Source of the DNA: Atlantibacter sp. RC6
GTDB taxonomy: Bacteria > Pseudomonadota > Gammaproteobacteria > Enterobacterales > Enterobacteriaceae
Assembly: GCF_014193285.1 (NCBI RefSeq)
Contig: NZ_JACHZE010000011.1
Coordinates: 99,045 to 163,044 of the forward strand
Length of the DNA stretch: 64,000 nucleotides
Direction of reading: 5' to 3'
The translations under genes and the position numbers were made by a program. Within the stretch, counting starts at the first letter, position 1; every line of letters starts with the position of its first letter. Positions 52,253 to 60,958 of the stretch are shown here, one piece after another. Under the pieces are notes generated by a model, which made no database searches, had not been told where the DNA came from, and saw only the letters and a list, made by a program, of their open reading frames with translations.

Positions 52253-52265
52253 CAGGGGGCTTGAA

Positions 52266-53312
52266 ATGAAAAAACAGGCGTTTTTACCGCTTGATGGCAC
52301 CATCACGGGGTTGCTGGCGATCTGTTTCTTCGCCGTGGCGGCATTCAGTCTGGCGATGCCCGGACGTTTTTTTACCGATAACACCTTTCTGAGCATCGCC
52401 TTCCAGCTGCCTGAACTGGGACTGCTGACCTTTGCGATGTTTGTGCCGATGCTGAGCGGCGGCCTGAATCTGGCGATTATCGGCACCGCGAATCTGACCA
52501 GCCTGTTTATGGCCTGGCTGCTGATCCAGTACGTACCGGCTGATGCTTCTACCGGAATGCAGTTGTGGTGGCTATTGCTGGCGCTGCTGGGCGCGATGGT
52601 AATCGCCCTGGCGATTGGCGCGATCACCGGCGCCATTATTTCCCGCGTTGGCGCGCACCCGATTCTGGTGACGCTGGGCAGCATGACCATTATCAGCGGC
52701 ATCGGCGTTTATCTCACCAAAGGCGCGGCGCTAAGCGGTATGCCGCCGGTGGTGCGCAGTATCGGGTCGGAAGTGATACTCGGCATACCGGTGCCAATGA
52801 TCATTTTTATTGTCGCCACGTTGGGACTGGCGCTGTTCCTCGGTAAAACCCGCACCGGGAAAATCATTTACATGTGCGGCAGCAACATCAATGCCACCTG
52901 GTTTAGCGGTATTCGCACTCACCGCGTCTTGATGGCGATCTACGCGCTCTCCAGCCTGCTGTGCGTGCTGGCCGGGCTGATTATGCTGGCCCGCTTTAAC
53001 TCCGCCCGTATGGGCTACGGCGATTCTTATCTGCTGCTGACGGTACTGGCGATTGTGCTGGGCGGCACCGATCCCTTCGGCGGTTCGGGCAAAGTCAGCC
53101 ATGTGTTTTGCGCGTTGCTGGTGTTGCAGGTGATCGCCACCGGCCTGAGCCTGCTGGGCCTCAGCCTGCATTTCAATCTGGCGGTCTGGGGCATCACCCT
53201 CATTGCCGCGCTGGCGTTTAAGTTCTTTAAGCAAAAATGGCAGGCGCAGCGTGCCATGAATCACAGTCGAAAAGCGTTACAACAACAACTGGCCACTCGT
53301 GAGGGAAGATAA
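52266..53312 (+). CDS. Sugar ABC transporter permease, second
   Basis: A 348-residue permease of the same family. MFVPMLSGGLNLAIIGTANL replaces the usual GGIDLS motif, and LAIVLGGTDPFGGSGKVSHV replaces LGG-SLxGG-G. It is the more divergent partner of the pair, much as LsrD is to LsrC. GGGGGC precedes the ATG at 52266. Its stop overlaps the next start (TAATG). Confidence 0.88.
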   Translation: MKKQAFLPLDGTITGLLAICFFAVAAFSLAMPGRFFTDNTFLSIAFQLPELGLLTFAMFVPMLSGGLNLAIIGTANLTSLFMAWLLIQYVPADASTGMQLWWLLLALLGAMVIALAIGAITGAIISRVGAHPILVTLGSMTIISGIGVYLTKGAALSGMPPVVRSIGSEVILGIPVPMIIFIVATLGLALFLGKTRTGKIIYMCGSNINATWFSGIRTHRVLMAIYALSSLLCVLAGLIMLARFNSARMGYGDSYLLLTVLAIVLGGTDPFGGSGKVSHVFCALLVLQVIATGLSLLGLSLHFNLAVWGITLIAALAFKFFKQKWQAQRAMNHSRKALQQQLATREGR

Positions 53313-54193
53313 TGCGTAGCCACCCATTAGGTATTTATGAAAAGGCGCTACCCAGGAACACCAGTTGGGTAGAAAAACTGGCGCTGGCGAAATCATGCGG
53401 TTTCGATTTTGTCGAAATGTCGGTGGATGAGAGCGAAGAGCGGCTGGCACGCCTCGACTGGTCTGTGGCGGAGCGCATGGAAACCATCAGCGCGATCCAG
53501 AAAACCGGCGTGCGCATTCCGACAATGTGCTTATCCGCCCATCGCCGCTTCCCGTTTGGCAGCCACGACAGCCAGACTCGCCAGCAGGCGCGCGATATCA
53601 TGCAAAAAGCGCTGCGGCTGGCGCAGGATTTAGGGATACGGACCATCCAGCTTGCCGGTTATGACGTTTATTATGAGCCGCAGAATGCGGAAACCATCGC
53701 CTGGTTTGAGGATGCGATGGCCTGGACGGCGGAGCAAGCGGCAGCCGCGCAGGTGATGTGCGCCGTGGAGATCATGGATACGCCGTTTATTAACTCCATC
53801 AGTAAATGGAAAGTGCTGGATGAAAAAATTAACTCGCCGTGGTTTACCGTTTACCCCGACGTCGGCAACTTAACCGCCTGGGGCAACGAACTGGAGAGCG
53901 AGTTAGCGAAAGGTATCGACCGGATTGCCGCGATCCATCTTAAAGATACCTTCCCGGTGACGCCGGAATCCCCCGGTCAGTTCCGCGATGTGCCCTTTGG
54001 CGAAGGATGCGTGGACTTTATCAAATTGTTCAGGACGTTACGCCGCCTTAACTATCGGGGAACCTTCCTGATTGAAATGTGGACGGAAAAATCCGCCGAG
54101 CCGCTGCTGGAAATTATCCATGCCCGCCAGTGGATCGAAAGCAAAATGCAGGCCGCGGGTTGGGATGAAGAACGGCCACGTAGGGCGGGTTAA
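53312..54193 (+). CDS. L-ribulose-5-phosphate 3-epimerase (UlaE/SgbU family)
   Basis: A 293-residue TIM-barrel sugar-phosphate epimerase of the AP_endonuc_2 fold. The N-terminus HPLGIYEKALPRNTSWVEKL, the metal Glu in CAVEIMDTPFINS, the Asp in VYPDVGNLTAWG, the His in AAIHLKDTFPV and the final Glu in FLIEMWTE match UlaE/SgbU. It converts L-xylulose 5-phosphate to L-ribulose 5-phosphate. Translationally coupled to the upstream permease by the TAATG overlap. Confidence 0.9.
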   Translation: MRSHPLGIYEKALPRNTSWVEKLALAKSCGFDFVEMSVDESEERLARLDWSVAERMETISAIQKTGVRIPTMCLSAHRRFPFGSHDSQTRQQARDIMQKALRLAQDLGIRTIQLAGYDVYYEPQNAETIAWFEDAMAWTAEQAAAAQVMCAVEIMDTPFINSISKWKVLDEKINSPWFTVYPDVGNLTAWGNELESELAKGIDRIAAIHLKDTFPVTPESPGQFRDVPFGEGCVDFIKLFRTLRRLNYRGTFLIEMWTEKSAEPLLEIIHARQWIESKMQAAGWDEERPRRAG

Positions 54194-54203
54194 GGAGATA
54201 ACG

Positions 54204-55679
54204 ATGAGCCATTACTTTATCGGCATTGATTTGGGCGGCACCGTCACCAAAGCCGGGATTTATACCGCCGAAGGCAAGGAAGTTACCGTCGCTGCTCAGA
54301 CCTTACCGGTTCTGAGCCCGCAGCCAGGCTTTTGCGAACGTGATATGCGCGAACTCTGGGCTACCACCTGCGATGTGATCCGAGGCGCGCTGGCGCAGAG
54401 CCATATCGCGCCGGAGCAGATCCGTGGAATTGGCTTCTCTGCGCACGGCAAAGGGCTTTATCTGGTCGATAAGGCTGGCAAGCCGGTGCGTAATGGTATC
54501 GTCTCTTCGGATTCCCGGGCGCAATCGCTGGTGGCAGGCTGGAAGGCGCAGGGTATCGATCGTCAGGCGTATCCGCTCAGTTTGCAGCAGCTGTGGCCTT
54601 CTCATCCGGCGGCGCTACTGGCCTGGTTGAAACAGCATGAACCGGAGAACTACGCGCGCGCGGGCTACATCCTGATGGCTCACGATTATGTCCGTTACTG
54701 CCTGACGGATAAATTGGCCTGTGAAGAGACCAATATTTCCGGTAGCCAGCTGTTTAATCAGCAGCGCAACGAGTTCGATCCTGCGCTGTTCGCCCTGTTT
54801 GGTATCGAGGAAATGGTGAACTGTACGCCGGGCGTCATTGGCTCCGCCGATTTGGCCGGGTATGTGACCGCCGATGCCGCTGCATTGTGCGGGCTGAAAG
54901 CGGGGACCCCAGTGTTTGGTGGGGTTTTTGACGTGGTTGGCGCGGCTATTACCTCTGGCGTGCATGACAGCTCGCATCTCAGCGCGGTTGCGGGCACCTG
55001 GTCTATCGCTACACGGGTATTCGATCGCATTATTCCGGCGGATTATCCCTACGTCTGGGGGAAGTTCAGCATTCCAGGGCAGTATTTCGCCCATGAAGGC
55101 AGCCCAACCTCCGCCAGCAACCTGACCTGGTTCATCAACCAGTTTTTCCCGGCCCTGGCGAACGATCACGATACGCTTAACCGCTGGGCGGAGCAGGGGT
55201 ATCAGAAGCCGGACAGCATTCTGTTTTTCCCCTGGCTGTACGGCTCTAACTACTGCGACGCTTTAAGCGGCGGATTTTTCGGTCTGGGCGGGCATCACGA
55301 CGCGACGGATATGGTTTACGCCATCTATCAGGGCATCGTGTTTTCGCATTTACTGCATCAGGACCGGATGCTGCAACTCAATGGCGCGACCCAAACCATT
55401 CGCTTTACCGGCGGGCCGACGCATTCACGCATCTGGATGCAGATGTTTTGCGACGCCAGCAATCTGCCGCTTGAAATTGTCGATGTTGAGCAGTCCGGGT
55501 GCCGGGCGGCGGCGATGTGTGCTGCCGTCGGCGCGGGGGAGTATTCTGGATTCGGGCAGGCGATTAACGCCACATTGCCGCCCGTGATCCGTCTGGAGCC
55601 GGATGCCGCGAAGCACAATATGCTGCGTAGCCGGTTTGCACAATTCAAACGCGTCGCGGATGCGCTGAGCGCAGTGTAA
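54204..55679 (+). CDS. FGGY-family carbohydrate kinase, L-xylulose kinase-like (LyxK/SgbK)
   Basis: A 491-residue sugar kinase. The phosphate loop is GIDLGGTVTKAGIY. The sequence follows LyxK/SgbK through SPQPGFCERDMRELW, GIGFSAHGKGLYLVDKAGKP, AHDYVRYCLT and the C-terminal FTGGPTHSRIWMQMFCD. It most likely phosphorylates L-xylulose or another L-ketopentose. AAGGAG lies just before the ATG at 54204. A longer frame overlapping the 3-epimerase is rejected. Last gene of the cassette, closed by a terminator. Confidence 0.87.
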   Translation: MSHYFIGIDLGGTVTKAGIYTAEGKEVTVAAQTLPVLSPQPGFCERDMRELWATTCDVIRGALAQSHIAPEQIRGIGFSAHGKGLYLVDKAGKPVRNGIVSSDSRAQSLVAGWKAQGIDRQAYPLSLQQLWPSHPAALLAWLKQHEPENYARAGYILMAHDYVRYCLTDKLACEETNISGSQLFNQQRNEFDPALFALFGIEEMVNCTPGVIGSADLAGYVTADAAALCGLKAGTPVFGGVFDVVGAAITSGVHDSSHLSAVAGTWSIATRVFDRIIPADYPYVWGKFSIPGQYFAHEGSPTSASNLTWFINQFFPALANDHDTLNRWAEQGYQKPDSILFFPWLYGSNYCDALSGGFFGLGGHHDATDMVYAIYQGIVFSHLLHQDRMLQLNGATQTIRFTGGPTHSRIWMQMFCDASNLPLEIVDVEQSGCRAAAMCAAVGAGEYSGFGQAINATLPPVIRLEPDAAKHNMLRSRFAQFKRVADALSAV

Positions 55680-55702
55680 TTATCAACCCATCGGTGGTAT
55701 CA

Positions 55703-55733
55703 GGCCTGGCATGGTGCCAGGCTTTTTTTTTGC
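55703..55733 (+). terminator. Intrinsic terminator of the sugar cassette (right copy of a duplicated terminator)
   Basis: The same GCCTGGC/GCCAGGC stem as at 46564-46593, with one loop change (G to A) and one extra T. It stops transcription immediately before the 3' end of oxyS on the other strand. Confidence 0.93.
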
Positions 55734-55835
55734 AAAAAAAAAGCGGACATCAAGTCCGCTAAAAATTTACGTTGGCTTTAGTTATTTCGTTGAGGGTTTT
55801 TCAGCTCACATTGCGGGGTAAGGCAGTGTCGCTTC
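55734..55835 (-). ncRNA. oxyS: OxyS oxidative-stress small RNA (diverged)
   Basis: The minus strand between the cassette and oxyR carries AATAACTAAAGCCAACGT, nearly identical to the single-stranded linker of E. coli OxyS. It ends in the hairpin AGCGGAC-TTGAT-GTCCGCT plus a T run, where E. coli has a terminator with a CUCCAG-containing loop. The 5' end is placed at GAAGCG, eight bases after a TAATAG -10 and close to the E. coli start GAAACG. Length is about 100 against 109. The 5' hairpin differs strongly. Expected to be OxyR-activated and Hfq-bound. Confidence 0.85.
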
Positions 55836-55932
55836 GATGTTGGCTATTATTTGTCATTTCGCTTGATAGGGATAATCGTTGGTTGCTATTCTATCTATCG
55901 CCATGGGCTATCGTGGCGGCGGAGGATGATTA

Positions 55933-56850
55933 ATGAATATTCGTGATCTTGAATACCTGGTCGCACTGGCCGAGCACCGTCATTTTCGACGTGCCGCCGA
56001 TGCGTGCCATGTCAGCCAGCCGACCTTAAGCGGGCAAATCCGCAAGCTGGAGGACGAACTGGGTGTAATGTTGCTGGAACGCACCAGCCGAAAAGTCCTG
56101 TTTACCCAGGCTGGTTTGCTGCTGGTAGATCAGGCGCGCACTGTATTACGCGAAGTCAAAGTGCTAAAGGAAATGGCCAGTCAACAGGGCGAGGCGATGT
56201 CCGGCCCGCTGCATATTGGCTTAATCCCGACCGTAGGCCCGTACTTGTTGCCGCACATCATTCCGATGTTGCACCAAACTTTCCCGAAACTCGAAATGTA
56301 TCTGCATGAAGCGCAGACCCATCAACTGCTGGCGCAGCTGGATAGCGGCAAGCTCGACTGTGCAATTCTGGCGCTGGTGAAAGAGAGCGAAGCCTTTATC
56401 GAAGTGCCGCTGTTCGATGAGCCGATGCTACTGGCGGTGTATGAAGATCACCCCTGGGCGGCGCGCGAACGCGTACCGATGTCAGAGCTGGCGGGTGAGA
56501 AACTGCTGATGCTGGAAGACGGTCACTGCCTGCGCGATCAGGCGATGGGCTTCTGCTTTGAAGCGGGCGCGGATGAAGATACCCATTTCCGCGCAACCAG
56601 CCTGGAAACGCTGCGTAATATGGTGGCGGCAGGCAGCGGTATTACATTGCTGCCAGCGCTGGCGGTGCCGAATGAGCGCCGTCGCGATGGCGTGGTGTAT
56701 CTGCAATGCTTTAAGCCGGAACCGCGTCGCACTATCGGCCTGGTGTATCGTCCGGGCTCGCCGCTGCGTAACCGCTACGAGCAACTGGCGGAGGCCATCC
56801 GCTCAAAAATGGATGGCCATTTCGACACGGCGTTAAAACAGGCGGTTTAA
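55933..56850 (+). CDS. oxyR: Hydrogen peroxide-sensing regulator OxyR
   Basis: LysR-family activator of 305 residues, almost identical to E. coli at the N-terminus ([20 protein letters not shown]). The redox pair C199 and C208 is kept in [28 protein letters not shown] precedes the start. The upstream CTATCTATCGCCATGGGCTA region corresponds to the known autoregulatory site between oxyR and oxyS. The 3' end overlaps sthA by 18 bp. Confidence 0.98.
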   Translation: MNIRDLEYLVALAEHRHFRRAADACHVSQPTLSGQIRKLEDELGVMLLERTSRKVLFTQAGLLLVDQARTVLREVKVLKEMASQQGEAMSGPLHIGLIPTVGPYLLPHIIPMLHQTFPKLEMYLHEAQTHQLLAQLDSGKLDCAILALVKESEAFIEVPLFDEPMLLAVYEDHPWAARERVPMSELAGEKLLMLEDGHCLRDQAMGFCFEAGADEDTHFRATSLETLRNMVAAGSGITLLPALAVPNERRRDGVVYLQCFKPEPRRTIGLVYRPGSPLRNRYEQLAEAIRSKMDGHFDTALKQAV

Positions 56851-58233
56851 GCCGTTCAGCGCCGCTACCCGATAGGCTTCCGCCATGGTTGGGTAGTTAA
56901 AGGTGGTGTTAACGAAGTATTCGATGGTGTTGCCGCCACCTTTTTGCTCCATTATCGCCTGGCCGATATGAATAATTTCGGCCGCGCGCTCGCCAAAGCA
57001 GTGGATACCCAAAATCTCTTTCGTCTCGCGATGGAAAAGGATTTTCAGCGTGCCCACGTTCATCCCGACGATTTGCGCTCGCGCCAGGTGCTTAAACTGT
57101 GCCCGGCCCACTTCATACGGCACTTTCATCGCGGTGAGCTGCTGCTCGGTTTTACCCACTGAACTGATTTCCGGGATGGTGTAAATACCGGTCGGAATAT
57201 CTTCCACCAGGTGCGCGCTGGCTTCGCCTTTGATCATCGCCTGCGCCGCGATACGGCCCTGATCGTACGCCGCTGACGCCAGGCTCGGATAACCAATCAC
57301 ATCGCCTACGGCATACACGTGCGGCAGTGCGGTCTGGTACATGCTGTTGACCTTCAACAGCCCGCGCCCGTCGGCTTCAAGTCCGATGTTGCCCAGCGCC
57401 AACGAATCGGTATTCCCGGTGCGCCCGTTGGCATACAGCAGGCAGTCGGCTTTGACTTTTTTACCGGACTTCAGGTGCATGATCACCCCGTCGTCCAGCC
57501 CTTCAATGCGCTCGTACTCTTCGTTGTGGCGAATCACCACGCCGCTGTTCCAGAAATGATAGGAGAGCGAATCGGACATCTCCTGATCGAGGAACGCCAG
57601 CAGCCGGTCGCGGGTATTGATCAGATCGACCTTGACGTTCATCCCGCGGAAAATCGACGCGTATTCGCAGCCGATCACCCCTGCGCCGTAAATAATGACG
57701 TGGCGCGGTTCATGATGCAGGCTGAGGATCGAGTCGCTGTCGTAGACGCGCGGGTGGTTGAAATCGACGTCTTCCGGGTGATACGGGCGCGAGCCGCAGG
57801 CAATGACGAACTGGGCGGCGGTGAGGTTCTCCACCGTGCCGTCATGGCACTCCAGGGCAATGGTATGTTCATCCACAAAATGGGCGTCACCCTGCAAAAT
57901 CTCGCAGCGGTTGCGCTCGTAAAAGCCCTGTCGCATACGAGTTTGCTGGTTAATCACGCTGTCGGCGTGGTTAAGGATATCGGCAAAGGATGAACGAAGT
58001 AATCGGGTATGATCGCTGTAAAGCGGGTTTTGGTTAAATTCAATAATGCGGCTGACGGCATGACGGAGTGCTTTCGACGGGATGGTGCCCCAGTGGGTGC
58101 AACCGCCGCCGACGTTGTGGTAGCGCTCAATGACCGCGACCCGTGCTCCTTGCTTAACCAGTCCCATAGCAGCGCCTTCGCCGCCGGGGCCGGAACCAAT
58201 CACTATTGCGTCATAATCGTAGGTGTGTGGCAT
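56833..58233 (-). CDS. sthA: Soluble pyridine nucleotide transhydrogenase
   Basis: FAD enzyme that moves hydride from NADPH to NAD+. It has 466 residues. [20 protein letters not shown] is the FAD fold. The usual redox-cysteine site reads [17 protein letters not shown], with Thr in place of the second Cys, as expected for SthA and unlike lipoamide dehydrogenase. The C-terminal dimer domain is complete. Convergent with oxyR. Confidence 0.96.
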   Translation of the reverse strand: MPHTYDYDAIVIGSGPGGEGAAMGLVKQGARVAVIERYHNVGGGCTHWGTIPSKALRHAVSRIIEFNQNPLYSDHTRLLRSSFADILNHADSVINQQTRMRQGFYERNRCEILQGDAHFVDEHTIALECHDGTVENLTAAQFVIACGSRPYHPEDVDFNHPRVYDSDSILSLHHEPRHVIIYGAGVIGCEYASIFRGMNVKVDLINTRDRLLAFLDQEMSDSLSYHFWNSGVVIRHNEEYERIEGLDDGVIMHLKSGKKVKADCLLYANGRTGNTDSLALGNIGLEADGRGLLKVNSMYQTALPHVYAVGDVIGYPSLASAAYDQGRIAAQAMIKGEASAHLVEDIPTGIYTIPEISSVGKTEQQLTAMKVPYEVGRAQFKHLARAQIVGMNVGTLKILFHRETKEILGIHCFGERAAEIIHIGQAIMEQKGGGNTIEYFVNTTFNYPTMAEAYRVAALNGLNRLF

Positions 58234-58428
58234 GGTAAGGCAGACCTGTTCTTATACATAAAAACAACAGAATGGTAACATTATCGGGACGATAACCCAA
58301 TTGTTACTGTGCTTTTTCCTGAGGAACGCGAGACAGCTCGCGTAAACAGTCATTCACAATCCAGTATAAACCCGGTAATTTTATTGGCTGGCAGTGTGCC
58401 ATTCGACAGGAAGGATTCAGGCAACGTG

Positions 58429-59061
58429 ATGGGTGTAAGAGCGCAACAGAAAGAACGTACCCGGCGGTCGCTCGTAGAAGCGGCATTCAGCCAACTGAGC
58501 GCTGAAAGAAGTTTTGCCAGTCTGAGCCTGCGAGAAGTCGCCCGTGAGGCGGGGATTGCCCCCACCTCCTTTTATCGCCATTTCAGAGATGTGGATGAAC
58601 TGGGGCTGACCATGGTGGATGAAAGTGGTTTGATGCTGCGCCAGCTCATGCGCCAGGCGCGCCAGCGGATCGCTAAAGGCGGCAGCGTGATCCGCACCTC
58701 TGTGTCCACGTTCATGGAGTTTATCGGCAACAACCCTAACGCGTTTCGCTTACTGCTGCGGGAGCGCTCCGGCACCTCGGCGGCGTTTCGTGCCGCGGTT
58801 GCCAGGGAAATCCAGCATTTTATTGCGGAACTTGCCGACTATCTGGAACTCGAAAGTCACATGCCGCGAAGTTTTACTGAAGCGCAGGCCGAAGCGATGG
58901 TCACCATCGTATTCAGCGCTGGCGCGGAAGCCCTCGACGTTGGCCCCGAGCAGCGTCGGCAACTCGAAGAGCGGCTGGTATTGCAACTGCGGATGATTTC
59001 CAAAGGCGCGTATTACTGGTATCGCCGCGAACAAGAAAAGTTAGCGCAACATTCCGACTAG
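58429..59061 (+). CDS. fabR: Unsaturated fatty-acid synthesis repressor FabR
   Basis: TetR-family repressor of fabA and fabB. The start [20 protein letters not shown] gives 210 residues. [20 protein letters not shown] is the recognition helix region, and the first 180 residues are near identical to E. coli. The frame is open 40 codons upstream, but the extension is not conserved. yijD follows after 13 bp. Confidence 0.95.
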   Translation: MGVRAQQKERTRRSLVEAAFSQLSAERSFASLSLREVAREAGIAPTSFYRHFRDVDELGLTMVDESGLMLRQLMRQARQRIAKGGSVIRTSVSTFMEFIGNNPNAFRLLLRERSGTSAAFRAAVAREIQHFIAELADYLELESHMPRSFTEAQAEAMVTIVFSAGAEALDVGPEQRRQLEERLVLQLRMISKGAYYWYRREQEKLAQHSD

Positions 59062-59074
59062 TGAAGGACGAGCA

Positions 59075-59434
59075 ATGAAACCGTCATATCAAGAAAAAGG
59101 CACCTTACTGCTGGCATTAATCGCTGGCCTCTCTGTTAATGGCACATTCGCGGCGCTGTTCAGCTCCGTAGTACCATTTTCTGTCTTCCCGATTATCGCA
59201 CTGGTTTTGACGGTGTATTGCCTGCATCAACGTTACCAGGATCGCACTATGCCGGTGGGCCTGCCGAGCCTCGCCGCAGGCTGCTTTATCCTCGGCGTAC
59301 TGGTTTATAGCGCGGTGGTGCGTGCGGAATACCCGGCCATCGGCTCCAACTTCCTGCCGTCCGTGCTGGCGGTAGCGCTGCTGTTCTGGATCGGTTACCG
59401 TCTGCGCAATCGCCCGACGCACATTACTGAATAA
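59075..59434 (+). CDS. yijD: DUF1422 inner-membrane protein YijD
   Basis: A 119-residue protein with four hydrophobic segments, close to E. coli YijD. Function unknown. Coupled to fabR, which suggests a link to membrane lipid homeostasis; that is inference. Confidence 0.92.
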   Translation: MKPSYQEKGTLLLALIAGLSVNGTFAALFSSVVPFSVFPIIALVLTVYCLHQRYQDRTMPVGLPSLAAGCFILGVLVYSAVVRAEYPAIGSNFLPSVLAVALLFWIGYRLRNRPTHITE

Positions 59435-59447
59435 TTCGTCGTATAAC

Positions 59448-59482
59448 TAAAAACCCCAAAAACACGTTTTTGGGGTTTTGTT
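59448..59482. terminator. Bidirectional terminator between yijD and trmA
   Basis: AAAACCCCAAAAA and TTTTTGGGGTTTT pair around CACG, with a T run to the right and an A run to the left, so both convergent genes can use it. Confidence 0.9.
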
Positions 59483-59485
59483 TTT

Positions 59486-60592
59486 TTAGCGGTTTTTCGC
59501 GCTGAGCAGTACGCCGCATTCCATATGGTGGGTGTAAGGGAACTGGTCGAACAGGGCCAGCCGCTCAACGTTGTGAGTTTGCGCCAGGGTTTCCAGGTTC
59601 TGGCACAGCGTCTGCGGATTGCAGGAGATATAGAGAATTCGTGGGTACGCCTGCACCATCTTCACGGTCTCGTCATCCAGCCCGCTGCGTGGCGGATCGA
59701 CGAAGATCGTTTCGCACTGATAGCTTTTTAAGTCGATCCCCTGCAAGCGGTTGAATTCACGCACGCCGTTCATCGCCTGAGTAAACTCTTCCGCCGCCAT
59801 GCGGATAATTTGCACGTTGTCGATATGATTGGCGGCAATGTTGTACTGCGCGGCAGCCACCGACGGTTTGGCGATTTCAGTGGCCAGCACGCGGCGGAAA
59901 TTGCGCGCCAGCGCCAGCGAAAAGTTACCGTTGCCGCAATACAGCTCCAGCAAATCGCCCTGAGAACCACGGGTCACATCCAGCGCCCACTCCAGCATCT
60001 GCACATTCATGGCGGCATTCGGCTGGGTAAAGCTGTTCTCTACCTGGCGATAAATCATCTCCTTGCCGTCAACGACCAGGCGCTCGTCGATGAAATCCTG
60101 GTCAAGTGCGATCTTGGTTTTAGTCGCGCGGCCTATCAGATGCACATTAAGATTCTTAGCTCGTAACGCGTCACGTAGCTGGGCCGCCTGTGCCTGCCAC
60201 TCCTCATCAAGCTTTTTGTGATACAGCAGCGACACCACGGCCTGATCGCTTTGGGTGGAGAGATAGTCAATCTGGAACAGCTTGTGGCGCAGCACCGGGT
60301 TATTGCGCACGCCGTCGATCATCGCGCTCATCAACGCGTTAATCAGCTCGCTGGCGGCGGGGAAACTGTCAACCCGGATACGCTGTTTGGTCTGCTGATC
60401 GAAAATGATGTGATACAGGTCGTCGCCATCATGCCAGATGCGGAACTCAGCGCGCATCCGGTAATGGCTGAGCGGCGAGCGGAACACCTCCGGCGCAGGG
60501 GCGTTAAAAGGCGTCATCATTTCCTGCAGACGAACTACCTTTTCGGCCAGTTGCGCGTCGTACTGTTCGGTTGGGAGGTGCTCTGGCGTCAT
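59486..60592 (-). CDS. trmA: tRNA (uracil-54-C5)-methyltransferase
   Basis: Makes ribothymidine 54 in tRNAs using SAM. The start [20 protein letters not shown] gives 368 residues. The SAM site is [19 protein letters not shown]. The catalytic Cys lies in [15 protein letters not shown] and the base Glu in [11 protein letters not shown]. An ATG one codon upstream is an equal alternative. The open frame continues 238 codons further but runs into the btuB leader and is not coding. Confidence 0.96.
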   Translation of the reverse strand: MTPEHLPTEQYDAQLAEKVVRLQEMMTPFNAPAPEVFRSPLSHYRMRAEFRIWHDGDDLYHIIFDQQTKQRIRVDSFPAASELINALMSAMIDGVRNNPVLRHKLFQIDYLSTQSDQAVVSLLYHKKLDEEWQAQAAQLRDALRAKNLNVHLIGRATKTKIALDQDFIDERLVVDGKEMIYRQVENSFTQPNAAMNVQMLEWALDVTRGSQGDLLELYCGNGNFSLALARNFRRVLATEIAKPSVAAAQYNIAANHIDNVQIIRMAAEEFTQAMNGVREFNRLQGIDLKSYQCETIFVDPPRSGLDDETVKMVQAYPRILYISCNPQTLCQNLETLAQTHNVERLALFDQFPYTHHMECGVLLSAKNR

Positions 60593-60714
60593 CATGCGTT
60601 CCTGGTGATAAAAATTTACCCAGGGGATTGTAGGGATTGCAGCCGTGATGTCCAGCCCTGTATGGCGGTTTACGCATGGAAGTCTGGACATCCATATGGC
60701 GATGCAGGTAGCAT

Positions 60715-60885
60715 TCGCGCTCCGGTTCGAAAAGATAAAATAGGGAATCCAGTGAAAATCTGGAGCTGACGCGCAGCGGTAAAGACAGGTGGGACGAACG
60801 CATTCGTGCAGACACTGCTTAATAAAGTGGGAAGTCTTCGTCCAGTAAACGCCTCCAAGCCCGAAGACCTGCCGGAATACGTCGC
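60715..60885 (+). ncRNA. Cobalamin (AdoCbl) riboswitch controlling btuB
   Basis: The leader contains GGGAATCCAGTGAAAATCTG with GAGCTGACGCGCAGCGGT, and then the B12 box AAGCCCGAAGACCTGCC (60857-60873). These are the conserved pieces of the E. coli btuB riboswitch in the same order. It should shut down btuB translation when adenosylcobalamin is bound. The 366 bp gap 60593-60958 also holds the trmA promoter on the other strand. Confidence 0.95.
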
Positions 60886-60924
60886 AATTTTCACGATCAT
60901 CGCGTGCTATCGATCGTGGGTGCG

Positions 60925-60947
60925 GCATCCTTTTATTCGCTGGATGC
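60925..60947 (+). promoter_or_regulatory. RBS-sequestering hairpin of btuB
   Basis: GCATCC (60925-60930) pairs with GGATGC (60942-60947), hiding the GGAT ribosome site 10-15 bases before the start. The same hairpin is present in the E. coli btuB leader, where the riboswitch controls it. Confidence 0.75.
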
Positions 60948-60958
60948 TTTATATAATG

